Assembly (NCBI RefSeq): GCF_963583255.1
Contig: NC_084816.1
Coordinates: 22,885,344-22,949,343 of the forward strand
DNA length: 64,000 nucleotides
Reading direction: 5' to 3'
From: Pyrus communis
Lineage: Eukaryota; Streptophyta; Magnoliopsida; Rosales; Rosaceae
Position numbers and translations under genes: made by a program. Below, one piece after another: positions 25,145 through 37,090 of the stretch (the stretch's first letter is position 1; the number at the start of each line of letters is the position of its first letter). The notes under the pieces are model-generated. The model made no database searches, had not been told where the DNA came from, and saw only the letters and a program-made list of their open reading frames with translations.

Positions 25145-27962
25145 GCAAACACACAGAGGTAGACATCCTTATATTTGTGCGTATATTTTCATAATAACAA
25201 GTTATAATATGGAAACATATAAGTAAACATATGGTTCTATATTGTTTTATGTTTTATCATTTTATGTTTATCTTATTTGAAAACTTGGTGGTCAAATCTA
25301 CTGCGTTTTCTTCCACCCTTTTATATATTTGAATCAGAAGTTTTCAATGGAGCACTATGAGTATTTTTATTTTTTCAATTTTTTACTTTAGGACAGGACC
25401 GAGTGCTACCTATAGCTTCTTTAGCTCAAATGGAGAACATGAACAGGCATACTGGTATAGTGCTTAAAAAAGGACAGATAAGTCAGTTTCTATGAGCTCA
25501 CTGATGATCATCATGTATTAAGATTACTTGGTGAAAGAAACTTGTAGTGAATCTTTATGGCCCTGTAAATTCTCTGTTTACTGACATCCCTAACTTGATA
25601 TGATTCCCAGATCACAATGACAACGGTTTGGACCAGGCATGTGAGGGAAACGATCTTAAAGGGAAGGAAGTAGAACAAAGATTTATGTCACATGCACTGG
25701 AACCCCTTGCCATCCTTGCTCTTCATGAACTTGTTTCTTTAGTTCATGGTCATGTTAATGCTGCTGAGCAAAGACAACCAGTGCAATCTGCTTCAACAAC
25801 TGCTCCTGCAGCTAGTGTGAAAGATGAATGCATCAAAGTCGTGAGACCGAGTTCGTTTGGCTTGGAAGATGATCCAGTTGCTAAAATTTTTTGGACTCTT
25901 CATCCCATCACTTTGAAAAATGTATTTCTTGCCATGGTGGTGAGTTTGAACATTTTTACTTTCACTATAAAACTTAAACTCGTAGACTATTATAGGTGAC
26001 TCTACTCTCGGCTCATGAGAGTTGTTCGTTACTAGCAAAGGAAAGTGATAAATCAGTCTTTCTGTTAATGTTTGGTGCGTCTTCCATGCCAACCAGTAAC
26101 AGCTTAATCGCAAGCAGGTTATCTTACTTGTATAGAGGAAATTTGTCATCTAGAGGAGCTTCATTTCTTTTAGATTCAAAGGACCATCTTTAGTCCCTGT
26201 TTTTGCCTACTATTCTGGTTCCTTGTAGTTTATAATTGTGTTTCTATGCTTTTACCAGTGAAATTTGCCCCATCTAACGAAAAGTGATCCTTGATAGTTT
26301 CTCCTTTCATTAAATCCAGTATGTTTGAAGGCTTGACTGCTTTTATCTTGTTTCTGTATTTCTTTACGAGAATGCAGCTGGGCAGGATACTCCCCTCTTC
26401 CTATTTGTCTTTTAATCCTCTTACGCTCTATAATTTTAGTGAGTCTCATACCATTTAGTAATCCCTTCATGGCAAGGTGGTGAGGGGAGCCACTTTGGGA
26501 TAACTATATATTAGTAAATCAAATGACCGACCACTATTATTTTGGTTTTTTGTTTTTAAATAAAAATCTCATCCTTTTGTGCAACTGCTATATAATCTTT
26601 TGAAGGAAAATTTCCCAAGAACTTTGGAGGCTTTAATACTGCACTTGCTTTCACCAGTGGGAGCCGAAGTACTTACTCGTAAATTTGATAGAATGGATCA
26701 ACAGATCACTAAGGAAGAACGGTAAATGCTAATTTGTCATTAATTCTTTAGTAAAAAAAGGTAAGGACCTGTATTCACCTACAACCTTCTATCCTTATTT
26801 ATCATTTCAGGGACAGATTTTACCAGGCTTTCTATGGGGTATTTGACGACCAATTTGCAGCAATGGATGCAATTTTGAAGGGGAAAGAATTGTTTGCACT
26901 CCAGGTAATGCTGTGCTCTTGTTGAAACGTGTCTTCTGGCACTCATGATAACATATATTTCTGGTGTCAAATTGTGGTGTAAATGTGCAAAGAGATTATT
27001 CTTGATTTGTTCCCATATCTTCATGTTAGGTAGATGGGTACTCAATAATGTTCGTAAGAATAAATTGGGTCTGGGACAATTCCGGAAATAAGATGTTCAC
27101 GGGCTCATCTACCATATGAAGTACTAAGAAAAATATCTCTTTGGTATGATGGTATGAACTACCATGAAAAAATGATTAACCTAGAAGTTTGCTGTTAAGG
27201 ATCATAATAATAGCCAGGCATGTATGAGTTGCAAAAGACGGTACAAATTTGTGATTGGTAAAAAATTAGTTAGTCTTGATCTCATAGACTGCTACAGTCA
27301 ATTCACGTGGTTCCCGCTGGAGACGGCCACTGTGCTGTTACCCTATATTTGTTAAGATTATCTAGTCTTGACTAGAGCTGGGCAGGGAACAAGGATCATA
27401 AGTTCGTAACGAGTTCTTTGCTTTGTTTGCATGCACGACCTTAGCATTTCTAGTTTGCAATTTTACCGTAAATTTTTCGATGGGCAGTGAACCTTATCAC
27501 GGTAATATATTGGCAGTTCATATCATGCTAATATTATTGCCATGTAAGTTTGCTTATGTATGCAATTCTTCTGGATTGTTTTGGATGTATAAATTTTCCC
27601 TTTAATTAGAGTTGTACAGCCAGAATCCCGCTTCATTTGAGAAATTTAGGTTCTACTCATGAATTATTCGATCTGTTCACCTTGACAACCATATTTCCCC
27701 CTATTAAACAACCTTCGTAGACTTTTCGTTGAGGTGCAGCTTTATTCTTGTCCAACTTGTATGTACGGTGTAAAATGTTACTAGCTGCTCATTAACAAAT
27801 TAATGCACTTTTACACGATTCAGAATCCTCAATGGATACTGAACTCATTGTTCCAAACTCTTACTATTGTATTCTTTGTTGCAGGCATACAAGAATGTAT
27901 TGGATAAGTATTTGGGAGTGGATTGGAGGGGGCCAAAGCTGGGGTCTGATGAAACTTCGTAA
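22522..27962 (+). CDS. JMJ31: JmjC/cupin_8 2-oxoglutarate dioxygenase, JMJ31 type
   Basis: Fifteen exons: 22522-22605, 22723-22800, 23222-23305, 23408-23572, 23746-23814, 23914-24040, 24385-24457, 24621-24737, 24846-24965, 25077-25095, 25397-25454, 25611-25939, 26606-26721, 26811-26904, 27885-27962. Together they give 1,611 nt and 536 residues, with phases closing at every junction. The cupin/JmjC core is at about residues 25-280. The Fe(II) triad is visible as H186-x-D188 (STHYDPHHN) and H268 (EGWFHQVDSDD); K201 (GCKQV) is a likely 2-oxoglutarate ligand. The fold assigns it to Fe(II)/2OG oxygenases, whose small JmjC members hydroxylate or demethylate proteins; the substrate is unknown. The C-terminal half (about 290-536, e.g. 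ITKEERDRFYQAFYGVFDDQ) is conserved-looking but of unknown function. The assignment to JMJ31 rather than JMJ32 is from memory of the family and is moderately sure. The 980-bp last intron is the longest. Confidence 0.88.
25104..25145. repeat. (CT)n(CA)n microsatellite in an intron of the JMJ31-type gene
   Basis: Starts about 8 bp after the 25095 donor, in the intron between the 19-nt exon at 25077 and the exon at 25397. Confidence 0.9.
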
Positions 27963-30900
27963 AGAAATTGGTCCCCGGCAGTATCTTGAGGGGAGCAAAT
28001 CGATGCATATTTCATCACCAGAACTTTTCTTTTACAAGTGTTCATTTAGAGGCTCCTAGAACTCAAGTCATCACTAACTTTAAGCGGAAGAGAGTATGAT
28101 TGGTGGTACACTCTGTGTAGTTAGATATGCTCTGCAACTTTGTGCTTTGTTACCTCATTTGAAAAACGACGGCGTCTAGCAAGACGAAGCTTAATTTGGA
28201 AAATTATTGGGTGGTACTGGAACACCACAACTTGGTATAATCCGTACAAGTGTTGGAATATTGGTGGATGGCGAGTTGTAAGCTAAGGGTATAATCTTCA
28301 TAAATATTCACTCGTCTTGTGACATGTGGATTGATTATATACAGTACCAGTGTTTCGCTATCTCGCAATAATTCTCCTAATATTGTTGTTGAAAAAGAAC
28401 ACCTACTAGTTAAGGACCACAAGCGTGCTGAAAACATGAATAAACTGGTTATCCAAACCGTAAAGTGCAGAGAAGCAAATATATAGAGGCCGGTTAACAA
28501 AATTCCAAGGGACAATCTGTTGAGGCCTTTTTTTTATTTTTTATTTTATTTTTTTTATAATATCCCCCAACTTACATGGCATTCTCTTATTCAGACAATA
28601 AGCAATTGGCAGGGGTATCTATTTGATGCCATATTGACATTAGTGATAATTTTTTTCACTTGTAAGTGAGAGATTTTATCGACAATCATAAACGGCGAGT
28701 TCAAATCTAATTATGACAGGCTTATTGATTGGTTTAGCACAAATCCTATCTCCCGATACTGTTGTATAAAGAAAAGAAAGAAAATTAGCTACAATGATCA
28801 AAAATCAAATTTTAATTGCTGAAATGATCTTGATTATCATTATTGACATAACGACCACAAATTGATGATAACATATCAATGACCGATACTGATAACATAC
28901 TAAAAACTAATCATTTTAACAATTAAAATTTAAAAAGCAACCATTTGGGCCAGGTTTCTAAAATAAAAGTACCAATGTGTGATTCCTATATCATTCATTT
29001 TTGAACGAGCGAAACTTACCTGAAACAAGAGTGTACTCATTCTCTTCATTTTTCACACGTCACGTATTATACTCATTCTCTTCCTTTTTTCACCTTCTGT
29101 ATGAATCACGTGATTTATGAAAAATTAAAGAAGAGAATGGATATATCCCCATTGCAGAGAAGTTATTATTTTCTTGCACAAGCAAAAAAATGGAAGTTAA
29201 AGATTAGAGAAGTCATGGAAATTATGCAACTCTTAATTTCATTTGTATATAAATTTGCAGTACAAGGGGGAAAACTAAAAGGATGGAAAAGCATGGAAAA
29301 GGGGTTTTGGTAATTATTAGGGTTGGAAGGACAAATTAAAGGGGGAAAAGGAGGGGTTTTTGTTGTGGTGAGATTCCCTGGTGGACTATGACAAATGCAA
29401 GGATGCTGAGAAAGAAAGAAAGAAAGAGAGAGGGAGAGAGGGAATAGAAGAGAAGAGAGAAGCTTTTAGTTTGTCTGGTTGTGGAAGCTGAGGAAGAGAT
29501 AAAAAAGTTGCAATCCCTTTTACAAGACAAATGGCATATATTGTACCTTAACCCTGCAACTTATTTATAAAACTTTCTAAAAGCTTGGATATACCATAAC
29601 CACCCAAACCTTCCTTTCATTAATCCCTAGGACTTTCTCTCTCTCTTGATGGATATACTGAGTTGTAACAAGGATATATTCATTCCTTATCTGGTCAAAA
29701 ATGTTCGAAATAATTTTTATGTGAGAGAAAACCAGTGACCCACTGTTAATCACACATACAAGTTTTAGAGATAGTTTAGTGACCTACTACTAATTATACC
29801 GATAATGTCTCTAACTTAATTATTGTGAAATTCAATATGTACAGAATTTATACAAAATACTTTGGTGTAATTAATAATAGAATCACTCCATATAAGAAAA
29901 GATTAACTTCATGAGGTTTCCGATATAGGACATATGCTTCAATATACGTCATGAAACTCTTATCGAATCAGCGTAGGGCTTCCACACTTGATCAAACAAT
30001 GTCCTAATCCGATGTGATTATTTGGTCTTTATTCAAACTGTGTTCATCATTTTAAGCAAATCAAACCAATTAGCTAGTGACACCTCTTTTAGGATTAATT
30101 AAGACCTTATCATTCAAAACCCTAAACCCTATAGTTCATGTACAAAATACATGACTGCAATTATACATATATGATAGGATGAATGGTCAAGATGCGACGA
30201 TAAGCAAACGGGTCCATGAACAAAAAACATGACTAGTGCAATTATATATATGGTAGCTAGGGTTTGCTGCAAGGTTGAGCTGCCAAAATCAAAGGCTGTG
30301 GGGATGTTGCACAGAAATTAATAAAGAGCAAGTCCGTCACCTAAAAAAGAAGACTCAGAATTATTTTCAAAGTTCTATCGAGCTTAGCATCTTTTTCATA
30401 ACCGTTGACATTTTACAAACTTTCATTTCTTTTTGTTCATCTGCTGCTAATTAGTGTCTCTTTTCTTTTCTCTTTAGCTGGGTTTATTGTACCACTAGCT
30501 ATAGCTAGTATATATGCATGTCCCCGGACCACCACCACACCCAGCACAGATTCACACACACCGTCACACCCAGCTTGCCTTTCTCTACTCACGCTTACAA
30601 CAGGTTATACAGTCTAGGGCTCACTTATCTCTCTTTAGAAAAGGCTATGTTTCTTTGCAATGCCCCAATTTTTCACTAATCCAAAACCCCAAAAAAAGAG
30701 TGTCTTTAAAAAGCTCTTCAAATTCTCCATTAGGCTTTTTCAAAAAGAAAAGAAAATCTCAATTATTTATATGGAAATGGTAAACACATACTTTTTTTTG
30801 CCTCTCACATACTCATGTTTAATCACATTCATTGTTTTCGTTTGATTTATTCAACCCAATGATCAAAATTAAAAGAAATGTGTGAAAAATTAAAAAAAAT

Positions 30901-31397
30901 ACATGAAATTCATCTCCCAATTGTTCCCATTGGTCCAAAATCCACACTCCATAAATCATGATAAAATTCATGACATATATGGAATGGATCAAATGATTTG
31001 ACGTCTTAAAATTATCTTCATGGAATATTATTTATTTGTTTAATTGTTTTGAACAACTTCCACTTGTTTATGCATTTGTCGGACGATAATTATTAGTTCT
31101 AGATTTCTCTAGAGATTCACGGATCTACGTACTTTACCAACTTGTTAAATTCAATAATTCATTGCTTGACTAATTGGCCTATTGAAGCTATATATTATTC
31201 AAGCCAGTTCACGATATTAATATACAAGGCTATATGCAGTGGGGGCAGTCACAGACTCACAAGAAAAGCCATGAATAAACTCCGACCGACAAGCTTCCCA
31301 GAACAATGAACAATGTATAGTCGCTCTTACTTCAGTAGAATTTCTCTTATATGTTTAAAGAAGTTTAAAGTTTGAATTTCCATCTCTGTCTATGGTT
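27963..31397. other. Intergenic between convergent genes, no gene recognised
   Basis: Spacer between the 3' ends of the JmjC gene (plus) and the zinc-finger gene (minus). The first few hundred bases are probably 3' UTR. Open frames at 28204-28515, 29101-29313 and 30405-30845 lack domains and conserved-looking composition. AG-rich purine runs occur at 29340-29460. Confidence 0.5.
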
Positions 31398-31587
31398 AAT
31401 CAAATGGGACTAGGATTCTCTCTTCTCCTCTTTTCATCTCCTCTTCTCACGTTTTTTATTTTGTCTTTCTCTTTCTATAAAAAATTAATATAAGCGTTTG
31501 ACGTGACTTAACAGTAACCATTCAAATAGGAGGGGAGGGAAAAGGAGGGAAAAAAAAGAGGGGAGAGAACCCTACTCCAATCAAATG
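31398..31587. mobile_element. MITE family B, copy 1 (9-bp target duplication)
   Basis: Perfect 9-bp direct repeat aatcaaatg at 31398-31406 and 31579-31587 flanks a 172-bp element. Its ends are inverted repeats of about 25 bp: left ggactaggattctctc, right (reverse complement) ggagtagggttctctc. A 9-bp duplication with long TIRs suggests a Mutator-like (MULE) MITE. The interior holds no coding capacity. It lies about 670 bp beyond the stop codon of the zinc-finger gene. Confidence 0.85.
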
Positions 31588-32252
31588 ATATATGCATGCA
31601 TACGGGACTACCACTGTCGAAGTGTCAACGTTGTTGTGGGTCGACTTGAAGTGTCGAAGGGTACATACGTCAATTTCTATGGCCCTCTAACGACATGTAT
31701 ACTTCATTTCTTCCTTACATTTCGTCTCTTCTTAATTTTGCACTCATTTATTGTCTTTTATTTTTATTTTGGTCATTTACTTGTAGTGAGTGGGTAAATA
31801 TTACAAGGGCTCAATGGGAATTTCAGTGCATGCAATGATGCACGTAGTACTGGCACACTGCATGCATTCTTTGTCCCTCATGTAATTTTCTCAAAACTTA
31901 AGGGCACGTACTTTTCATATTTAGGGTTTTTTGCTTTTTTGTTTTTATCATCGAAGGTCCCCACGAAAATAAGAAAATAAAGAAAACCATTAATTAAGTC
32001 ATCTATAACAAACAAATTTGAAGAAATATAAAGTAACAAAATGCAGAAATTATAAGTCTCAAAGAAGATAGAACTAAGTGTGATAATCTAGAGGGAAAGT
32101 AGTGCAATTACACAATGAAGGTATTCTCAAGAGGCCTTCATTTTAATTTCGACATTTTTAGGTTTCCGGGACAGAGGATGCAGGGCTATTTCCGTCATAA
32201 TAGAACTCCAAATTACCTTCTTACCCTTGCGGTCAAATTTCTGCCCGAACGG

Positions 32253-35200
32253 TCAACAGTCTCCCCACGTTTCCGAAGCAGTAGTAGTCTCAGCGAACCC
32301 GAAACCCTGGGGCTTCAGCAGCGAATCATGGCCACGAAGACGCTCGTACGGCGGGTGATGGAACCCTACGCCACCGGCGTACGTTAGCATGTCCTTGACG
32401 TGAACACCGCGAACGTTATTATTATCATGCCCCGTGCCATCCCCGTTCAGACCTAGAAAGTCTCTTGTCAGACTGTCAGTCTTGCGCCATGTCGCGAGCT
32501 CTCCGGACGCGAACCCGCCTAGATACTCTGTGGATATCATGTGGCTCGCGGTCCCAAACTCTCCCACGGTCAAGCCCGCTGACTGTCCCTGTTGGGCTCC
32601 AGAGGCTACTGCTGCACCAACGGTTGCAGCCTTCTGGAGGAGTGCAGTAGCTGAAAGGTGGGCAGATGACGTAGTGGGGTTGGAGTTGGGTTGTGTGCTG
32701 ACATGGAGGTTTTGGAAGGGTGAGATGATCAAACCCTTGTAGGGTTGTTGTGGTGGTGGTGGGAAATGGTGATGAGATTCGGGCTTGATGAGGTGATGGA
32801 GTGGGGAGTTTTGGGTGGGATTCGGGCTTGGGTTAGGGTTTTGATGAGGTTGTGGGGGGTCCCATTGGGTGAGGGAGATGGTAGTGAAGGGTGGCAATGG
32901 TGGGTTTGGGTTTGTGAAGTGTTGTTGTCCGTGGGTTGGAAAAGGGAAGAGGGAGATTTGAGGTGTAATTGTGGCGGTGGTGATGGCGGCTGTAGCAAAT
33001 TGGTTTGCTGAGAGTCTCGCACTTTCTTCAGCCAAAGCATCACAGAACGCCCTGTGAGTTATGAAGCTATCCTTCCTATAAAATGTTTGATCACAAGCCA
33101 AAGGAGCAAGTTTCAATTGTTATGAGAGTTTAAAAAACTATATAACATAATGTATTAGGATAAAATGTATATGATACGCTGGTCTAATCAAAGACGATTG
33201 AACTCAAAACCTGTTAACTTTTAGTTGTATCACAAAGTTCATAAGTTATAACAGATCATCAGAAGCTAATGTACTTTAATTGAACTATAAATTCGTTTTG
33301 AATTAAAAAGTGAAATGATGAGAGTCAAAATATATGGAGGGATTTAATAAAACAAAAGGAAGATCAAAGCCACACATGCAAAGAATAGAAGCACATTGTT
33401 CATAGATGGTGCAAATATGTCTTTACATTTGTTTAATGTCACTCCTGTGCATAGGTGGAAGACAACGAAAAGGTTGTTGGGACATGTATACTACACTTGC
33501 AAGTGGAATTGTGAATAAGATTATCACAGGGACTAAAACTAGAAGAAGGATTCTCTCCCCTTTTCTTCTTTTCTATTTGAACGGTTACGATTTAGTCACA
33601 TCAACATCTAATATTAATTTTTTTTTTATACAGACAATAAGACAAAAAATAATACGTGAGAGGAGAAAAGAGAAGGAGATGGAAATTGGAGGATAGATAA
33701 TCCTACATCCTAAAACTAAAACGTCAAAAATCCAAAGAAAAATATAATTATAAGATGCATGCCATACTTCGATGATGGGTTTAGTATTGCATGCAAACAT
33801 AATTAAGCATGGATAAATGGAAATCTGGATAGAATTACGAAGACCCAAAAAAAATTATTGAAAAAAGGGACTCGTGCATGAAACTAAGACACAAAACTCA
33901 GGAGATCAGATATCACATTGATGAGGAAAAAGAAAGCTACTGAGGAAGGAGGACAGCAGCAGATATTCTTTGCAGATTCATCAGTTTTCATGATGACTCT
34001 CTGCCTTCTGCAAGTAATTGATATATACCACACGCTTGATGCTTAAATGGAAAAAACAATGAAAAATAAAAATAAAACAAAAGGTCACGGGTTTTCCCCA
34101 ACCATGAAATGTATCCCAAAAGTAATTGAACTTCTTTAACTTTTTCTTAGGTTCTCCATCATTGTTTTCAAGACCATATGCAGACACTCCATTGCAAAAA
34201 TGCCAGAAGGGAAAGAAAGGAAGAATACACGAACTCCATCTCAAAAAACTAGCGGGATTATTTTCATCTAAGAACTTGAGGACACAACATATATAAACCA
34301 AAAAGGTTACACATTTTTTGTTCTTTTTATAAAAAAGTTTACATATTTAAATTTTCAAGCACGAGCACTATCTACAGAAGGCAGGTTTCAGGCAACAGTC
34401 GCTTATATTAATGGTGTACATTTTGGTGCAACCTGCCACACTGCATTCAAACCTTCAGATATATATATTCCAGGCATAATTTATTACTATTCTTGTGTAA
34501 AAACAACCTTAAAAAATAAAAAAATAAAAAAAAAACCCATGGAAAAACAATTATACGATGTCTTAGTAATTAATTATCACACGAGACTTCCCAATTTAAA
34601 CAAAAGGCCAATGTTTTGTATGAATCACATTGGGTTCCAAACTCATGAAAATTCAAGAAAAAACACAATTTATAATTACTTTGAAGGTTTAAAGAAAAGA
34701 AAGGGAAATTAATCAATCACCTGGAGAAAAGGGTTCCACAGTCACATCTATATTCTCTTGTACCACAGGTTTTGGAGTGAGCCTTCCAATCAGATTGAAC
34801 AGCATAGATCTTGGAGCACTTGTCACACTTCCACTTCTTCTCCCCATGCTTCCTGCAAAAGTGCTTTTTGATCCCTGTGAGGTCACCAAGTGCTCTTGAA
34901 GGGTGGTGATGAACACATGAGGGCTCAGGGCATACATAGGCTCTCTTTCTGATCTGATCCTTGCTGTTCCTTTGCTTCAGCTTCCATGGAAGGTTGTGGC
35001 CTCTCCTATGAAGCTGAAGGTTCTGATCTCTCTGAAAACCCTTGTTGCAAATCTCACACACAAATCTGTTTGTGGCAAGTAGGGTTTTGGGGGATAATGC
35101 AATCACTTCAGCATCTGGGTCTGGAACACATGAAACAAAGATATTAGTTTAATCTAAAAGTAGTCAAGTTGGCTAGAGCTCTTCTTTCCTTTGCAATTTC

Positions 35201-35555
35201 GAGTCTCTCTCCCCATAGTCATATGAATGAATTTAGTGGATAATATCGTTTGTATTAAAAAATGAAAATAATTAAAGAGTCTCTAAGTTACTGCGGCACG
35301 ACCGAAAACACCGGTAAAATGATCGACAAAAGTCAAATCCTAGAATTCCTGGAATCAAACAACCAGAGATTATTACATACCTGGGTTTCCGGGGAGGCTT
35401 CTTTTCTTTTTTATTTTGTTAGGTGGCTGATCATACTGATGAGGAGAAATATTGGTGGACAGGAGAAGAGGGTTTAAGGCAGCAGCAAAGTCTGAAGAAA
35501 CACTATTACCTTCCTCAGACAAAGAGGTTGAATTGGACATGGAGATAGGAAACAT
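32253..35555 (-). CDS. INDETERMINATE DOMAIN (IDD) C2H2 zinc-finger transcription factor
   Basis: Three exons: 35555-35381, 35120-34721, 33075-32253 (1,398 nt, 465 residues). IDD factors act in the nucleus with DELLA/SCARECROW-type GRAS proteins in development, gibberellin response and metabolism. Seen: an N-terminal basic stretch (KIKKKRSLPG), then four zinc fingers in the family order at about residues 78-205. These begin FVCEICNKGFQRDQNLQLH, YVCPEPSCVHHHPSRAL, WKCDKCSKIYAVQSDWKAH and YRCDCGTLFSRKDSFITH; the first two are C2H2 and the last two C2HC type. The C-terminal half is Pro/His/Asn-rich and carries the family motifs SATALLQKAA and LTRDFLG. The third exon starts inside the last finger (LFSR/KDSF), a common IDD intron position. 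The member cannot be fixed; the finger region resembles the IDD1/IDD2 group. The 1.6-kb second intron contains a MITE. Confidence 0.94.
33533..33718. mobile_element. MITE family B, copy 2, inside intron 2 of the IDD gene
   Basis: Perfect 9-bp direct repeat ctaaaacta at 33533-33541 and 33710-33718 flanks a 168-bp element. Its termini gaagaaggattctct and (reverse complement of the right end) gatgtaggattatct form an imperfect inverted repeat. The interior (ctatttgaacggttac, then attaatttttttttatacag) matches the reverse complement of the copy at 31398, so the two are in opposite orientation. Confidence 0.82.
33719..34720. other. Remainder of IDD intron 2
   Basis: AT-rich intron sequence; no embedded gene or further element recognised. 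Confidence 0.6.
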
Positions 35556-35735
35556 GGTTAGCGTCCAAGCTTCTTTGGACTAAGGAAAACTCCAAAGAGA
35601 GAAAAAAACAAATTAAAGCTAGCTGGATAAGCTGAGAGATGAGACTGAGAGAGAGAGAGAGAGAGAGAGATCTTTAGATATAAGAGAATCTGAGAGAACT
35701 TCTTCGGTTACACTTTAGCATTCACTTTTGAGTAA
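35556..35735 (-). promoter_or_regulatory. Leader of the IDD gene with a (CT)n tract in mRNA sense
   Basis: Plus-strand (GA)n run at about 35648-35670 reads as (CT)n in the mRNA sense, about 95-115 bp upstream of the start codon, a usual position for pyrimidine-rich plant 5' UTRs. No clear TATA box. Confidence 0.45.
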
Positions 35736-35739
35736 TCCT

Positions 35740-35965
35740 ATTCATACCATATTTTTGAGATAGATTTTTTGCTTTCTCATTTTTCGTACCCTCTTATTTA
35801 TATAGTCAAGATTAAATCACGTCAATATTTTATATAACTATTCATTTTTGTCTTATTATCTCTATAAAAAAACAATATAAAATGTTGATGTAGCTTAACC
35901 GTGACTACACAAAACAGGAGGGCACGAGAAATGGGAGGGCAGAGAATCTGCCTCCTATTTTTATA
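35740..35965. mobile_element. MITE family B, divergent copy 3, upstream of the IDD gene
   Basis: Inverted-repeat arms are visible: ttctcatttttcgtaccctc on the left, and the reverse complement of gagggcacgagaaatgggag on the right. The centre (gacaaaaatg, ttttttatagagataata on the reverse strand) is shared with the other two copies. Ends and target duplication are uncertain, so the limits are approximate. Confidence 0.6.
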
Positions 35966-36479
35966 CCACATTTCTATATTATCTTAGGTGACATTTGCTG
36001 TGGACATCCATATCATTTGAAAATTTTTCAAAATCCAAGAAAATGAAGGAGAAAGACTTCTTGTATACCATAATCATTATTTAATTAACTAGTTTTTCTT
36101 AATTATTAATTTATTAAATAATGAATTAAATTTGAAAATCTGATTAATTCAAATGATGTGGTTATCCACATCAAATACCACCTAAAATGTTATGAAAATT
36201 TGGTACAAAAATATCATATAAGTAGCATTACTCTTCACTTTTTATTTGCGTCTTTGAACACACAATTAGCAGGGAAATGAATAAAAAACATTCATTTTTT
36301 AGGAGGCAAAAAGCAAAAAGAAAATTATAAATATTTTCAATCTCGTGAAGTAGTGATGATGCTGATTCTGATGATGATGGGTTATTCGATCTCCCCTCCA
36401 AGTCACTATCTTAGCTAGGAGAACTAGGCCATGGCATGGATTGCTTCCCTGAGCAACTCTGCAACACCACCAATACAAA

Positions 36480-36556
36480 CCTCTCTCTCTCTCTCTCTCT
36501 CAGATCATCATCAAGAGCTGTTGTCCATGCAAATCCAACATGGAAAGAATACAGAC

Positions 36557-36608
<52 letters not shown>
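36480..36608. repeat. Two (CT)n microsatellites
   Basis: (CT)n at about 36480-36501 and a longer run at about 36560-36608, with 58 bp between them. About 1 kb upstream of the IDD start codon. Confidence 0.9.
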
Positions 36609-36609
<1 letters not shown>

Positions 36610-36889
36610 GCAACGATCTCCTTTTTTATTTATTTATATGATTCTATAAATTTGAAGTTAGAGAGTGACGGGAAATCATGAAGAGGATATTTCAGTACTA
36701 CTCAGAAGCAGCTGGTTGTTGTAGGCTTATAGTGTACAGTACTACTTCTGCAGTAGTCTGATGATTATAGTGGGAGACTAAGGAAAACAAGGGTCGGGGT
36801 AGGAAAATTTGGAAATTTCTAATTTTTTTTTTTTGTCAAACTAAATTTTCTTGGAATAAAATAAAATTTTAAAAAAGATGAAAAAGAGA

Positions 36890-37090
36890 GGATGGTGTTA
36901 TTTTAAAGTATAATGTGAGGGAGACTACATTTTTAAATTAAAATTTCAAACTAAACGATGTGTCACTAATAGAAAATAAGTATATTAATCAACACTTAAA
37001 TAATAATTAAATCATTAACAACCATATCATTTGTTTTATAAAAATTTGATTTAAAAATTTGATCTTTCTAACATTACCCTATTTTAAAAT
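36890..37090. repeat. Dispersed non-coding repeat family C, copy 1
   Basis: Contains aaactaaacgatgtgtcac, then aatcattaacaac and atcatttg separated by similar spacing. The same order of blocks recurs at 53080-53210 (aaactaaatgatgtgtcacc ... aatcatcaacaac ... catcatttgattt). Probably an AT-rich MITE; no termini were defined. Confidence 0.5.

Noticed and set aside
30405..30845. Overlapping short plus-strand frames
   Set aside because: Several frames compete over the same low-complexity sequence with no family resemblance.
32434..33011. Plus-strand frames antisense to the IDD last exon
   Set aside because: The minus strand carries the clear IDD C-terminus with family motifs; the antisense frames are compositional shadows.
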